A DNA stretch of 64,000 nucleotides from Rhodobacteraceae bacterium EhC02 (GTDB taxonomy: Bacteria; Pseudomonadota; Alphaproteobacteria; Rhodobacterales; Rhodobacteraceae): contig LXYH01000016.1 in NCBI GenBank assembly GCA_001650895.1, forward strand, positions 186,001 to 250,000, given 5' to 3'. The translations under genes were made by a program, and so were the position numbers. Position 1 is the stretch's first letter; each line of letters starts with the position of its first letter. Of this stretch, positions 25,744 through 34,652 are shown piece by piece. A model generated the notes under the pieces. The model was not told where the DNA came from and searched no databases. It was given only the letters and a program-made list of their open reading frames with translations.

Positions 25744-26445
25744 ATGCTCAAGATCGAAGACCTCAAGGTCGGCTACGGCTCCATCGAAGTGATCCATGGC
25801 ATCAACCTCGAAGTGCGGACCGGCGAATGCGTGGCGCTGATCGGCGCGAACGGCGCGGGCAAATCATCAACCCTCAAGGCGATCTGCGGGCTGGTCCCGG
25901 TGAAAAGCGGCAAGGTCACTTTCGAAGGGCGCGACATCACCAACCTGAGCGGCCATGCCGTCGTGCAGGCGGGGATCACCATGTGCCCCGAAGGCCGGCA
26001 GGTGTTTCCGCAGATGAGCACGATCAAGAACCTGCGGATGGGCGCCTACACGCGGCGCGACGCCGAACAGGAGGCCGATCTGGACCGCATGATGGACATG
26101 TTCCCCATCCTGCGCGACCGGGCGCATCAGGCGGCGGGCACACTGTCGGGCGGCGAACAGGAAATGCTGGCCATTGCCCGTGCGCTGATGGCGCGCCCGA
26201 AACTTTGCATCTTCGACGAGCCCTCGCTGGGTCTTGCGCCCAAGATCGTGGCCGAAGTGGCCGCAACGATCGCGCGGATCAAGGACATGGGAAAGACCAT
26301 CCTGCTTGTCGAACAGAATTCGCTCATGGCGCTCAGACTGGCCGACCGGGCCTATCTGTTCGAGGCGGGCGAGATCGTGTTGAGCGGCACCGGGGAGGAG
26401 CTGCAATCACACCCGGAGGTGGTGAAAGCCTATCTGGGACACTGA
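25744..26445 (+). CDS. branched-chain-type ABC transporter ATP-binding protein (LivF-like)
   Basis: The 233-residue ATPase has Walker A GANGAGKSS, signature LSGGEQEMLAIARALM, and Walker B LCIFDEPSLGLAP, all of the LivF type. It begins one base after the LivG stop. It pairs with the LivG-like subunit to power uptake by the two permeases encoded downstream. Confidence 0.92.
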   Translation: MLKIEDLKVGYGSIEVIHGINLEVRTGECVALIGANGAGKSSTLKAICGLVPVKSGKVTFEGRDITNLSGHAVVQAGITMCPEGRQVFPQMSTIKNLRMGAYTRRDAEQEADLDRMMDMFPILRDRAHQAAGTLSGGEQEMLAIARALMARPKLCIFDEPSLGLAPKIVAEVAATIARIKDMGKTILLVEQNSLMALRLADRAYLFEAGEIVLSGTGEELQSHPEVVKAYLGH

Positions 26446-26474
26446 ACGAAACAACAAAAAAGGGAGGAATGACA

Positions 26475-27686
26475 ATGACAAGGCACATGAAGTTCACGAC
26501 ACTTACCGCGATGCTGGCGCTTGCCGGCGGCGCGGTCACGGCGGCGGACAAGACCCTCGACATCGGCGTGTCCGACGCGCTGACAGGCGGGGCGGCGGTC
26601 TATGGCCTGCCGCAGGCCAATGCCGTGCAGATGGCGGCCGAAGAGATCAACGCGGCAGGCGGCATCAAGGTGGGCGAGGACACCTACATGCTGAATGTCA
26701 TCGCCTATGACGACAAGGCCAACCCGACCGAGGCCACGAACGCGGTGCGCAAGCTGATCGACCGCGATGGCGTCAAGTTCATCCTGGGCTTCTGCTGCTC
26801 GGGCGCGACGGGGGCCGTCGCCTCGTTCATCGCCAACGAGGATGCGGTGATGCTGGTGGGCAATGCCGCCGAACGCTCGATCACCACGCGCGAAATCTCG
26901 AACCTGGTCCGCACGCGTCCGCCAGCCGATTACACCGGCGCCGCCGCCGGCACGTTCGTCGCCCAGAAGGGCCACAAGAAGGTCGCCGTGCTGGGCGCGC
27001 TGGATGTGGGTTTCTATGCCAGCTATGTCGACGCCTTCGAGACCGAGCTGAAAAAGACCGGCGGCGAGATCATCACGCGGGAATCCTTCGGCCTGAAGGA
27101 TCGCGACATGTCTCCGCAGCTGACCAAGATCCGCGAATTGCAGCCCGATGCGATCCTTGTCGTCGGCTACGTGGAACCTGCGGCCTTCATCTACCGCCAG
27201 GCGATCGAGCTGGGTATCGACGTGCCGCGCTACGGCTTTACCAGCGGGTCCGAGGAACAGTTCCTGCGCGTCGCGACCTCCGAGCAGATGGAAGGTGTCT
27301 GGGACCTGCGTCCGACCGAGCTGACGCTGCTGTCGGCCAGCGACAACGGCATCGCCTATCACGCAAACTACTCCGAGAAGTTCGGCATCGCCCCCTCGCC
27401 CAGCTCGCCCTATGCCTATGACCAGACCTATGCGCTCAAGCACGCGCTGGAGGCCGCAGGCACGGTCGAGGATACCGCAGCCGTGGCTGCCGCCCTGCGC
27501 GAAATGCCGATACCGGCCGAAGTGGTGATGCAATACCTGCCGGTGGACGGAAAGATGTTCGATGTGAACGGCCAGGCCTACACCTCGAACGGCGCGTTCC
27601 AGTGGCAGAGCGGCAACTGGGTATTCGTGCAGGACCTGCCATCTGATGCGGCGGCCTATTCCGCCTTCCTCAGCACGATCGACTGA
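26475..27686 (+). CDS. branched-chain-type ABC transporter periplasmic binding protein
   Basis: The 403-residue protein has a signal peptide (cut near VTAAD) and the type 1 periplasmic fold of LivJ/AmiC proteins: LDIGVSDALTGGAAVYGLPQ, then MAAEEINAAGGIKVG and a YDDKANPTEATNAVRKLI stretch. FCCSGATGAVA lines the site. AGGGAGG lies 7 bp before ATG 26475, which is why I prefer it to the ATG at 26469. The ligand is probably an organic acid, given the CoA ligase and dehydrogenase downstream. Confidence 0.9.
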   Translation: MTRHMKFTTLTAMLALAGGAVTAADKTLDIGVSDALTGGAAVYGLPQANAVQMAAEEINAAGGIKVGEDTYMLNVIAYDDKANPTEATNAVRKLIDRDGVKFILGFCCSGATGAVASFIANEDAVMLVGNAAERSITTREISNLVRTRPPADYTGAAAGTFVAQKGHKKVAVLGALDVGFYASYVDAFETELKKTGGEIITRESFGLKDRDMSPQLTKIRELQPDAILVVGYVEPAAFIYRQAIELGIDVPRYGFTSGSEEQFLRVATSEQMEGVWDLRPTELTLLSASDNGIAYHANYSEKFGIAPSPSSPYAYDQTYALKHALEAAGTVEDTAAVAAALREMPIPAEVVMQYLPVDGKMFDVNGQAYTSNGAFQWQSGNWVFVQDLPSDAAAYSAFLSTID

Positions 27687-27780
27687 GTTCCTCCCGGCGG
27701 CGCGGAGCCTTCTGGTTCTGCGCCGCCAAAAACCGCGATCACGCCGCAGACCCGCGGCATTGACCCTGAAAGACCGCATC

Positions 27781-28638
27781 ATGATCGAGATCCTGCAACA
27801 GATCGTCAATGGCGTGGCGATCGGCGGCGTCTATGTGCTGATCGCACTGGGCCTGACCACCGTTTTCGGCATCCTGGGCATTGCCCATTTCGCCCATGGT
27901 TCCGTCTCCATGTTCGGCGGCTACCTGACCTTCTTCATGGTCACCGCCTGGGGCTTTCCGCTGCTTCTGGCGATCCTGATCGCGCTGATCGTGGGGTTCC
28001 TGCTGGGGATGCTGATCGAGTTGCTGGCCTATCGCCCGGTCAGGAATGCCAATCATATCAACGCCTTCATCGTGGCGCTTGGGCTGACCATGATGGTCGA
28101 GGGGCTGAACCTGCAATTCTTCGGCCATGAACAGGTGGTGATCCCCACCAACCTGGCCCGCGTCTTCGACATCGGCGGGGTCACGATCCCGGAACTGCGC
28201 CTCTACGTGATCATCGCGGCGGCCCTTCTGATCATCGCCATGACCCTGTTCGTCGAAAAGACCAAGACCGGACAGGCGATCCGCGCCGTGGCCGAAAACC
28301 GCGATGCCGCCATCCTGATGGGCGTCAATGTCAAGACGATCCCGCTGGTGGTCTTTGCCATCTCGACCGCGCTTGGGGTCTGCGCGGGCGTCATGGTCGG
28401 CTCGCTCTTTGCCATCGCCCCCGGCATCGGGGAATGGCTGGTGGTCAAGGGCTTTGCGGTGCTGATCCTTGGCGGCCTGGGCTCGATCCCCGGCGCCATC
28501 GTCGGCGGCCTTGTCCTTGGCGTGACCGAGGCGCTGGCCGCGGGCTTCATATCATCCGCCTACAAGGACGTGATCGCCTTCGTCGTGATGATCGCCGTCC
28601 TGTTGCTGCGCCCGCAGGGCCTGATGGGGAAAGCATGA
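27781..28638 (+). CDS. branched-chain-type ABC permease (LivH-like)
   Basis: The 285-residue inner-membrane protein has about eight helices. LQQIVNGVAIGGVYVLIALG at the N-terminus and FGILGIAHFAHGSVSMFGGY are the standard LivH motifs, and the cytoplasmic loop ENRDAAILMGVNVKT is the coupling loop. ATG 27781 starts the family N-terminus; the open frame before it is unstructured. Its stop overlaps the LivM-like start. Confidence 0.92.
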   Translation: MIEILQQIVNGVAIGGVYVLIALGLTTVFGILGIAHFAHGSVSMFGGYLTFFMVTAWGFPLLLAILIALIVGFLLGMLIELLAYRPVRNANHINAFIVALGLTMMVEGLNLQFFGHEQVVIPTNLARVFDIGGVTIPELRLYVIIAAALLIIAMTLFVEKTKTGQAIRAVAENRDAAILMGVNVKTIPLVVFAISTALGVCAGVMVGSLFAIAPGIGEWLVVKGFAVLILGGLGSIPGAIVGGLVLGVTEALAAGFISSAYKDVIAFVVMIAVLLLRPQGLMGKA

Positions 28639-29597
28639 TGAAACTGCGCGCGACACATGTTCTTTACGCGGCGGCCCTTCTGGGCTTTGTCCTGCTGCCG
28701 CAGCTGATCACCGTGAAATACTACCTGCATCTGAGCGTGCTGGCGCTGGTCTGGGTGATCGCCGCGCAGGGCCAGAACCTGATCCAGGGCTACACCGGCT
28801 ATGTCTCGATCGTGCAGGCGGGCTTCATGGGCATCGGCGCCTACAGCACCACGCTGATGGGGATCCATTTCGCCCTTCCGGTCTGGCTGACCATCCTGCT
28901 GGCACCCTGCGTCACCGCCCTTTTCGCGCTGGCGGCAGGCTATCCCAGCCTGCGGGTCAAGGGGCATTACTTCGCCATCGTCACGCTGGCCTTCAACCTT
29001 GTGATCTTCATCGTGCTGATGCACGCGACCGACCTCACGCAGGGCGAGGCCGGGATCAGCGGCATCCCCAAGCCGGGGCGCGAGGATGGCTGGTTCGATT
29101 TCGCCAACCGCCAAGTCTATTACTACTTCGTGCTGGTCATCGCCGTCATCATGACGGGACTGGCCGCGCTGATCGTGCGCTCGCGCATCGGGCAGACCCT
29201 GATCGCGATCCGGCAGAACGAGACCCTGGTGGGCGCCATCGGTATCGCCGCCTGGAAATACAAGCTTTTCGCCTTTGTCGCCGCCGCCATGTACGCGGGG
29301 CTCGCCGGCGCGCTCTATGCCCATTACCAAAGCTTCATCAACCCCGAGATCTTTGGCCTTGCGCAATCGCTAGACGCGATCCTTGCCGTGATCATCGGCG
29401 GCTCGGGCACCATCCTGGGCCCGGTCATCGGTGCCTTCGTGGTGGTGTTCCTGCCCGAATACCTGCGGTTTGCGGACAGTTTCCGCCTGATCCTCTACGG
29501 TTTGCTGCTGGTGCTGGCGACGATCTTCATGCCGCGCGGCATCGTGGGCGTCGTGGGTCAGCTCTGGGCGCGGATCACCGGAAAGGCCGCATCATGA
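28635..29597 (+). CDS. branched-chain-type ABC permease (LivM-like)
   Basis: The 320-residue membrane protein has about nine helices with AAQGQNLIQGYTGYVSIVQA, GYPSLRVKGHYFAIVTLAFN and the coupling loop IRQNETLVGAIGI, all LivM features. The ATG at 28635 overlaps the LivH stop (ATGA), and its own stop overlaps the acyl-CoA dehydrogenase start in the same way, so translation is coupled along the operon. Confidence 0.92.
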   Translation: MMKLRATHVLYAAALLGFVLLPQLITVKYYLHLSVLALVWVIAAQGQNLIQGYTGYVSIVQAGFMGIGAYSTTLMGIHFALPVWLTILLAPCVTALFALAAGYPSLRVKGHYFAIVTLAFNLVIFIVLMHATDLTQGEAGISGIPKPGREDGWFDFANRQVYYYFVLVIAVIMTGLAALIVRSRIGQTLIAIRQNETLVGAIGIAAWKYKLFAFVAAAMYAGLAGALYAHYQSFINPEIFGLAQSLDAILAVIIGGSGTILGPVIGAFVVVFLPEYLRFADSFRLILYGLLLVLATIFMPRGIVGVVGQLWARITGKAAS

Positions 29598-30736
29598 CCC
29601 GGCAAGCCGATCACCTGGCGACCGTCCAGCGCTTTGCGCAGACGCAACTTGCCCCCGCCGCAGCGGGCTGGGGTCAAGGTGCATCCCCCGATCCCGCCCT
29701 CTTCCGCGCAGCCGCAGATCTGGGGCTTTTCGGGATGGAACTGCCGGTGGATGCGGGTGGCCTGGGCTTCGATTTCGCGCACAAGGCCGCTGTCTGCGCC
29801 GCGCTCGCGGCGGTCGATTTCGGATTTGCCATGTCCGTCGTCAACACCCACAACACAGCCCTGCGCCTGCACCGCAGCGCGCCTGCCCTGGCCGCGCGCC
29901 ACCTGCCCGGCCTGCTGTCCGGTCAGGTCGCAGCCTGCACCGCCCTGACCGAACCGGGCGCAGGCACCGATGTCGCCGCCCTGAAGACCCGCGCCACGCA
30001 AGGGCCCGACGGATGGGTGATCAGCGGACAAAAGGACTGGATCATCAACGCCCGGCACGCGGGCCTTTCCATCGTCTTTGCCAAATGCGGAACCGGCGAT
30101 GACGGGGCCGCCATCGGGGCCTTTCTGGTCGATCTGACCGCCCCCGGCGCGACCCGCCACGCGACCGAGGCGGGCTTCGCACAAGAAAGCATGGGCACCG
30201 GGGGTTTCACCCTTGATGCGGTCGCCCTGCCGCCCGAGGCCCTGATCCTGCCTGCGGGCACCGCCTTCCGCGCCATCCTGTCCGAGATCAACGGCGCGCG
30301 CGCCTATGTCGCCGCGATGTGCTGCGGCATGCTGGGCGCCGCCATCGCCACGGTCGCAGAGCATGGCCAGCACCGCCACAGCTTTGGCAGGCCGCTGATG
30401 GATCATCAGGCATGGCGGCTGGCACTGGCGCAGGCGCAGACCGATCTGGCCGCGACACAGGCCCTGACCGACCGGGCCGTGGCCGCCATCACGACCGCAG
30501 ACCCGGCGGCCCAGATCCTCGCCGCGCAGGCCAAGGTCCATGCCGTGCAGACCGCGCAGCACCACTTGCCCGCGCTGTTGCACGCGATGGGCGCCGAGGG
30601 CCTGCGCCCCGCCCATGGCCTGACCCGTCACATTGCCGCCGTGCAAAGCGCGGCCCTGACCGACGGGGCCATCGCCCCGCTGCTGGAACGGGTCGCACGG
30701 CTGTCATGGCCCGCCACGCCCGCAAGAAAGGACTGA
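29594..30736 (+). CDS. acyl-CoA dehydrogenase family protein
   Basis: The 380-residue flavoprotein has the family motifs CTALTEPGAGTDVAALKTRA (FAD/substrate contact) and GWVISGQKDWIINARHA, then RHSFGRPLMDHQAWRLALA. The catalytic Glu of the YEG motif near the C-terminus is replaced by Asp in ALTDGAIAPLLERV, if my alignment is right, so activity may differ from classical alpha,beta-dehydrogenation. It is coupled to the LivM-like gene by an ATGA overlap. FAD-dependent oxidation of the acyl-CoA made by the ligase two genes downstream is the likely role. Confidence 0.87.
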   Translation: MTRQADHLATVQRFAQTQLAPAAAGWGQGASPDPALFRAAADLGLFGMELPVDAGGLGFDFAHKAAVCAALAAVDFGFAMSVVNTHNTALRLHRSAPALAARHLPGLLSGQVAACTALTEPGAGTDVAALKTRATQGPDGWVISGQKDWIINARHAGLSIVFAKCGTGDDGAAIGAFLVDLTAPGATRHATEAGFAQESMGTGGFTLDAVALPPEALILPAGTAFRAILSEINGARAYVAAMCCGMLGAAIATVAEHGQHRHSFGRPLMDHQAWRLALAQAQTDLAATQALTDRAVAAITTADPAAQILAAQAKVHAVQTAQHHLPALLHAMGAEGLRPAHGLTRHIAAVQSAALTDGAIAPLLERVARLSWPATPARKD

Positions 30737-30739
30737 CCC

Positions 30740-31756
30740 ATGCGCGTATTCCAGATCGAAGGCGACTGGGGTCTGGCGAACCTGCGCCTGTCCGAACGCC
30801 CCCGCCCGGTGCCCGGTCCCGGGCAGGTGCTGATCAGGATGCACATGGCCGCGCTGAATGCGCGCGACCTGATCGTGCCCGAACGCGGCTATGGCCGCGC
30901 CACCGGCGAATTGCCCCTGATCCCCGTGTCGGACGGCGTGGGCGAGGTAATCGAGACCGGCGCGGGCGTGACCCGTGTCGCCATCGGCGACCGCGTCTGC
31001 CCCACCTATTTCCAGAACTGGATCGCGGGCGATCCGGACCCGGCTGCCTTTGCCTCGGCGCTTGGCGGGCCGCTGGACGGGGTGATGGCCGATTATGTCT
31101 GCCTGTCGCAGGAGGGCGTCGTGAAGGTTCCCGCCTATCTGACCGATGCCGAGGCCGCCACCCTGCCCTGTGCCGCGCTGACGGCCTGGAGCGCGATCGT
31201 CACCCATGGACGGACCCGCGCGGGCGACAGGGTTCTCGTGCAGGGCACGGGCGGCGTGGCCCTGTTCGCGCTGGCCTTCGCCAAGCTGCATGGCGCACAT
31301 GTCACCGTGATCTCGTCCAGCGATGACAAGCTGGATCGCGCCCGCGCCATGGGGGCCGATGCCACAATCAACTACACCGCCACCCCGGACTGGGCGCGCG
31401 CCAGCCGCGACATCACCGCCGCGCGGGGCGGCTATGACCTGATCGTGGAACTGGGCGGCGCGCAGACCCTGCCGCTGTCGCTGCGCGCCGTGCGGCCCGG
31501 CGGCACGCTGGCCATGATCGGGGTGCTGTCCGGCCTGACGATCGAGGCCTCGCTTGGCCCCATCGTGGCGCGACAGGTCCGCCTGCAAGGGGTCACCGTC
31601 GGTCACCGTGCGGGGTTCGAGGCGATGCTGACCGCGATGGAGCAGCACCGCATCCGCCCTGTCATCGGCACCACATTCGCCTTCGAGGACCTGCATGCCG
31701 CGCTGCAACATCAGCGCGATGGCGGCCATTTCGGCAAGACACTCATCCGGTTCTGA
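30740..31756 (+). CDS. quinone oxidoreductase-like MDR family NAD(P)-dependent dehydrogenase
   Basis: The 338-residue medium-chain dehydrogenase/reductase has the GroES-like domain (PGPGQVLIRMHMAALNARDL) and a Rossmann fold with VLVQGTGGVALFALAFAKLHGA. GHE zinc-site motifs of alcohol dehydrogenases are absent, so it is of the zinc-independent quinone oxidoreductase/enoyl reductase type. It begins 3 bp after the acyl-CoA dehydrogenase stop. Confidence 0.87.
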   Translation: MRVFQIEGDWGLANLRLSERPRPVPGPGQVLIRMHMAALNARDLIVPERGYGRATGELPLIPVSDGVGEVIETGAGVTRVAIGDRVCPTYFQNWIAGDPDPAAFASALGGPLDGVMADYVCLSQEGVVKVPAYLTDAEAATLPCAALTAWSAIVTHGRTRAGDRVLVQGTGGVALFALAFAKLHGAHVTVISSSDDKLDRARAMGADATINYTATPDWARASRDITAARGGYDLIVELGGAQTLPLSLRAVRPGGTLAMIGVLSGLTIEASLGPIVARQVRLQGVTVGHRAGFEAMLTAMEQHRIRPVIGTTFAFEDLHAALQHQRDGGHFGKTLIRF

Positions 31757-31762
31757 GGCCCG

Positions 31763-33301
31763 ATGCACGATACACACCCCTACCAGCCCCGCACATATGC
31801 GCGCCAAGATCCTGCCGCCGTCGCCTATGTGATGTGCGCCACGGACGAACATGTGACATTCGCCCAGCTCGAGGCGCGGGCCAATCAGGGCGCGCATCTG
31901 CTGCGCCGCGCGGGCCTGGCACGCGGCGATCACATCGCCATCCTGATGGAGAACCGGCGCGAGTTCATGGAAATCTGCTTCGCCGCCGACAGGTCGGGCG
32001 TCTATTACACGACGATCAGCACACACCTGACCGCCGAAGAGATCGCTTACATCCTGCAGGATTGCGGCGCGCGCGTGCTGATCACCTCGGACCGGATGAT
32101 GGACAGCCTCGGCCATGGGCTGCCGGTGGCGAATGACGCCCTTCAGGTCTATGTGGTAGGCGACACACCCGAGGGGCTGCACGACTGGACCCGCCTCAGA
32201 GAGGCGCTGCCCGAAACCCCGATCCCGGACGAGGCGCAGGGTCTGGACATGCTCTATTCGTCGGGCACGACGGGGCGGCCCAAGGGGATCAAGTGGCCCC
32301 TGCCCGAGGATCGCCCCGGCGGGCGCAGCATGCTGGTCGATCTCTTGTCCTCGCTCTTCGGTTATGACGCGCAGACCCGGTATCTCAGCCCCGCGCCGCT
32401 CTATCATGCGGCCCCGCTGCGCCATTCCATGGTGACGATCCGCATGGGCGGGACCGCCTACATCATGGATCGTTTCGATCCGCTGCAGGCGCTGGACCTG
32501 ATCCAGAGGCACCGCATCACCCACAGCCAATGGGTGCCCACGATGTTCGTGCGCCTGCTGAAACTGCCCCCCGAAGACCGCGCGCGTTTCGATCTGTCCT
32601 CGATGAAAATGGCCGTCCACGCCGCCGCGCCCTGCCCGATGGACATCAAGCGCCGCATGATCGACTGGTGGGGCGGGATCATCCACGAATATTATTCGGG
32701 CACGGAAAACAACGGCTTCACCGCCATCACGACGGCCGAATGGCTGGCCCATCCCGGATCGGTCGGGCGCGCCAAGCTGGGTGTGATCCACATCTGCGAC
32801 GAGGCGGGACGTGAATTGCCCATCGGTCAGGAGGGCGAGGTCTATTTCGAGAATGGCCACCAGTTCCTCTATCACAATGACCCCGAGAAAACCGCCGCCT
32901 GCACCAATGCCATGGGCTGGACCACGCTGGGCGATATCGGCAGGCTGGATGACGCGGGTTATCTCTACCTCACCGATCGCAAGTCCTTCGTCATCATCTC
33001 GGGCGGTGTGAACATCTACCCGCAGGAGGCCGAGGACATCCTGCTGTGCCATCCCGCCGTGATGGATGCCGCCGTGTTCGGCGTGCCGAACGAGGATTTC
33101 GGCGAAGAGGTCAAGGCCGTGGTGCAGCTGCTGCCCGGCAAGGCGGCAAGCCCCGCGCTGGCCGAGGACCTGATCGCCTGCTGCAAGGCCCGGCTGTCAT
33201 CCATCAAGTGCCCGCGCAGCATCGACTTTCGCGCAACCTTGCCACGGTCCGCGACAGGCAAGCTCTACAAGCGCAGGCTCAAGGCGGAATACTGGCCCTG
33301 A
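31763..33301 (+). CDS. acyl-CoA synthetase (AMP-forming)
   Basis: The 512-residue ANL enzyme has the P-loop-like motif YSSGTTGRPKGIK, the acyl-adenylate motif YYSGTE, the hinge region YLTDRKSFVIISGGVNIYPQ and the catalytic Lys in SATGKLYKRRLK. It activates a carboxylic acid with ATP and CoA. It is the last gene of the operon, and with the importer suggests that the imported acid is trapped as a CoA thioester. The acid cannot be read from sequence. Confidence 0.92.
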   Translation: MHDTHPYQPRTYARQDPAAVAYVMCATDEHVTFAQLEARANQGAHLLRRAGLARGDHIAILMENRREFMEICFAADRSGVYYTTISTHLTAEEIAYILQDCGARVLITSDRMMDSLGHGLPVANDALQVYVVGDTPEGLHDWTRLREALPETPIPDEAQGLDMLYSSGTTGRPKGIKWPLPEDRPGGRSMLVDLLSSLFGYDAQTRYLSPAPLYHAAPLRHSMVTIRMGGTAYIMDRFDPLQALDLIQRHRITHSQWVPTMFVRLLKLPPEDRARFDLSSMKMAVHAAAPCPMDIKRRMIDWWGGIIHEYYSGTENNGFTAITTAEWLAHPGSVGRAKLGVIHICDEAGRELPIGQEGEVYFENGHQFLYHNDPEKTAACTNAMGWTTLGDIGRLDDAGYLYLTDRKSFVIISGGVNIYPQEAEDILLCHPAVMDAAVFGVPNEDFGEEVKAVVQLLPGKAASPALAEDLIACCKARLSSIKCPRSIDFRATLPRSATGKLYKRRLKAEYWP

Positions 33302-33307
33302 GAACTG

Positions 33308-33332
33308 GCCCTGAAATCAGGCTGGTCAGGGC
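33308..33332. terminator. possible hairpin between convergent operons
   Basis: GCCCTGA at 33308-33314 and TCAGGGC at 33326-33332 form a 7-bp stem with an 11-nt loop, overlapping the deacetylase stop codon between two convergent operons. There is no clear T-run. Confidence 0.35.
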
Positions 33333-34210
33333 ACGAGGTCGGCGATCCGGTCCCGGCAATAGGCATGGATTTCGCCCGCGCGGGTCATCCAGATCTGGTC
33401 GCGCCGGGCGGTGACATGTTGCAGCGCGCGGCGCAAATGGCGCAGGCGATAGGGTTGGCCCACAAGGTAGGGATGCAGCGCGATGCCCATCACCAGCGGC
33501 TGGCTTTGGGATTGCGCCAGCATCTCGTCGAAATTGTCGATGATCATGTCGGCGAAATACCCCGCCCCGTCCTTGCGCGCCACGATCGAAGGGATGTCGT
33601 TCACCTCTTGCGGATAGGGGATCGACAGGATGCGGCCTTGCCTTGTGCGCATCCAGACAGGTTGATCATCCATGCACCAGTTCAGCGTATAGCCATATCC
33701 CGCCTCATGCAGCAGGTCGGGCGTGACCCGGCTTTCCGCGATCCATGGCGACAGCCAGCCTTGCGGCGCCACCCCTTCGGCGCGGGTGATCACATCCGTC
33801 GCCTCGGCGATCAGGGCGGTCTCGGCGGCCTCGTCCAGCACGCTCTGGCGTTCGGCATTGGTGCGCCCGTGGCCCACCACCTCGTCACCGCGCGCGCGAA
33901 AGGCGGCCATCAGTTCGGGTGCGTAATCATACATGGCCGAATTGGCCAGCACGCTGACCGGCATGTCCAGCGCCTCGAACATCTCGAGCATCCGCCAGGC
34001 GCCGACCCGGTTGCCATAGTCGCGCCAGGCATAGTTCAGCACATCCGGTTGCGGCCCGCCGGGGGCCAGTTCCGCCCCCAGCCCTTCGCCAAAGGCGAAA
34101 TGTTCCAGGTTCAGCCCGATATAGACCGCCAGCCGCGCACCACCGGGCCAGGTGTAATCGGCGCGCCGCGTGATCGGGACATAGTCGTACCGGCCGTGAT
34201 CCGTCAGCAT
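33326..34210 (-). CDS. polysaccharide deacetylase family protein (allantoinase PuuE-like)
   Basis: The 294-residue NodB-fold protein reads MLTDHGRYDYVPITRRADYT at the start, then ARLAVYIGLNLEHFAF, YAWRDYGNRVGAWRMLEMFE, and EVVGHGRTNAER. The pattern is that of PuuE-type proteins (putative allantoinases), which hydrolyse cyclic amides or N-acyl groups. It starts 4 bp after the NTF2-like gene stop and is last in the ABC-importer operon. Confidence 0.83.
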   Translation of the reverse strand: MLTDHGRYDYVPITRRADYTWPGGARLAVYIGLNLEHFAFGEGLGAELAPGGPQPDVLNYAWRDYGNRVGAWRMLEMFEALDMPVSVLANSAMYDYAPELMAAFRARGDEVVGHGRTNAERQSVLDEAAETALIAEATDVITRAEGVAPQGWLSPWIAESRVTPDLLHEAGYGYTLNWCMDDQPVWMRTRQGRILSIPYPQEVNDIPSIVARKDGAGYFADMIIDNFDEMLAQSQSQPLVMGIALHPYLVGQPYRLRHLRRALQHVTARRDQIWMTRAGEIHAYCRDRIADLVP

Positions 34211-34214
34211 CTTG

Positions 34215-34640
34215 TCAAAGCTCCGCCTCTGCCAGTCCCGCCTTCGCCAGAAGAACCTCTGCGCTGTCATTCCAGACATCGGTGCGGATCAGCTTGCCGT
34301 CACGCACGATGAACTTGTCCATGTAGCGGTTCGTCTCGAAGGCGGTCCCATCATGCCATTCCCCGTAGAGATAGCCCGTGTTGTAGACATGAACATCCCC
34401 CGTTTCGGCATCCAGCGCCGCATCCGTGCGCAGGAAACGCTTCTTCACCCAGGCATAGCGCTTGGCGTTGAAAGCCGCACTTTCGGCCAGGCCTGCAAAG
34501 CGGCGCCCACCGGTGAAGACCAGTTCGAAACCGGGGGCCAGATAGGCGGATGCACCTTCGGGATCGGGCACCATCGAGCGTTCGAGATAGGCCTCGACGA
34601 TGGCTTTGGCGGCGGTGAGGGGGTCGGTTCTCTGGTCCAT
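34215..34640 (-). CDS. NTF2-like / SnoaL-fold protein
   Basis: The 141-residue protein has the NTF2-like layout: helical start (AKAIVEAYLERSMVPD), then YLAPGFELVFTGGRRF and strands ending in RYMDKFIVRDGKLIRTDVWN. This fold serves as small isomerases, dehydratases or hydrolase partners. It is placed between the amidohydrolase and deacetylase genes. Function in this pathway unknown. Confidence 0.72.
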   Translation of the reverse strand: MDQRTDPLTAAKAIVEAYLERSMVPDPEGASAYLAPGFELVFTGGRRFAGLAESAAFNAKRYAWVKKRFLRTDAALDAETGDVHVYNTGYLYGEWHDGTAFETNRYMDKFIVRDGKLIRTDVWNDSAEVLLAKAGLAEAEL

Positions 34641-34652
34641 GGTGGTTCTCCT

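Noticed and set aside
25827-26474. N-terminal extension of the binding protein
   Set aside because: Shadow of the LivF gene; signal peptide begins at 26475.
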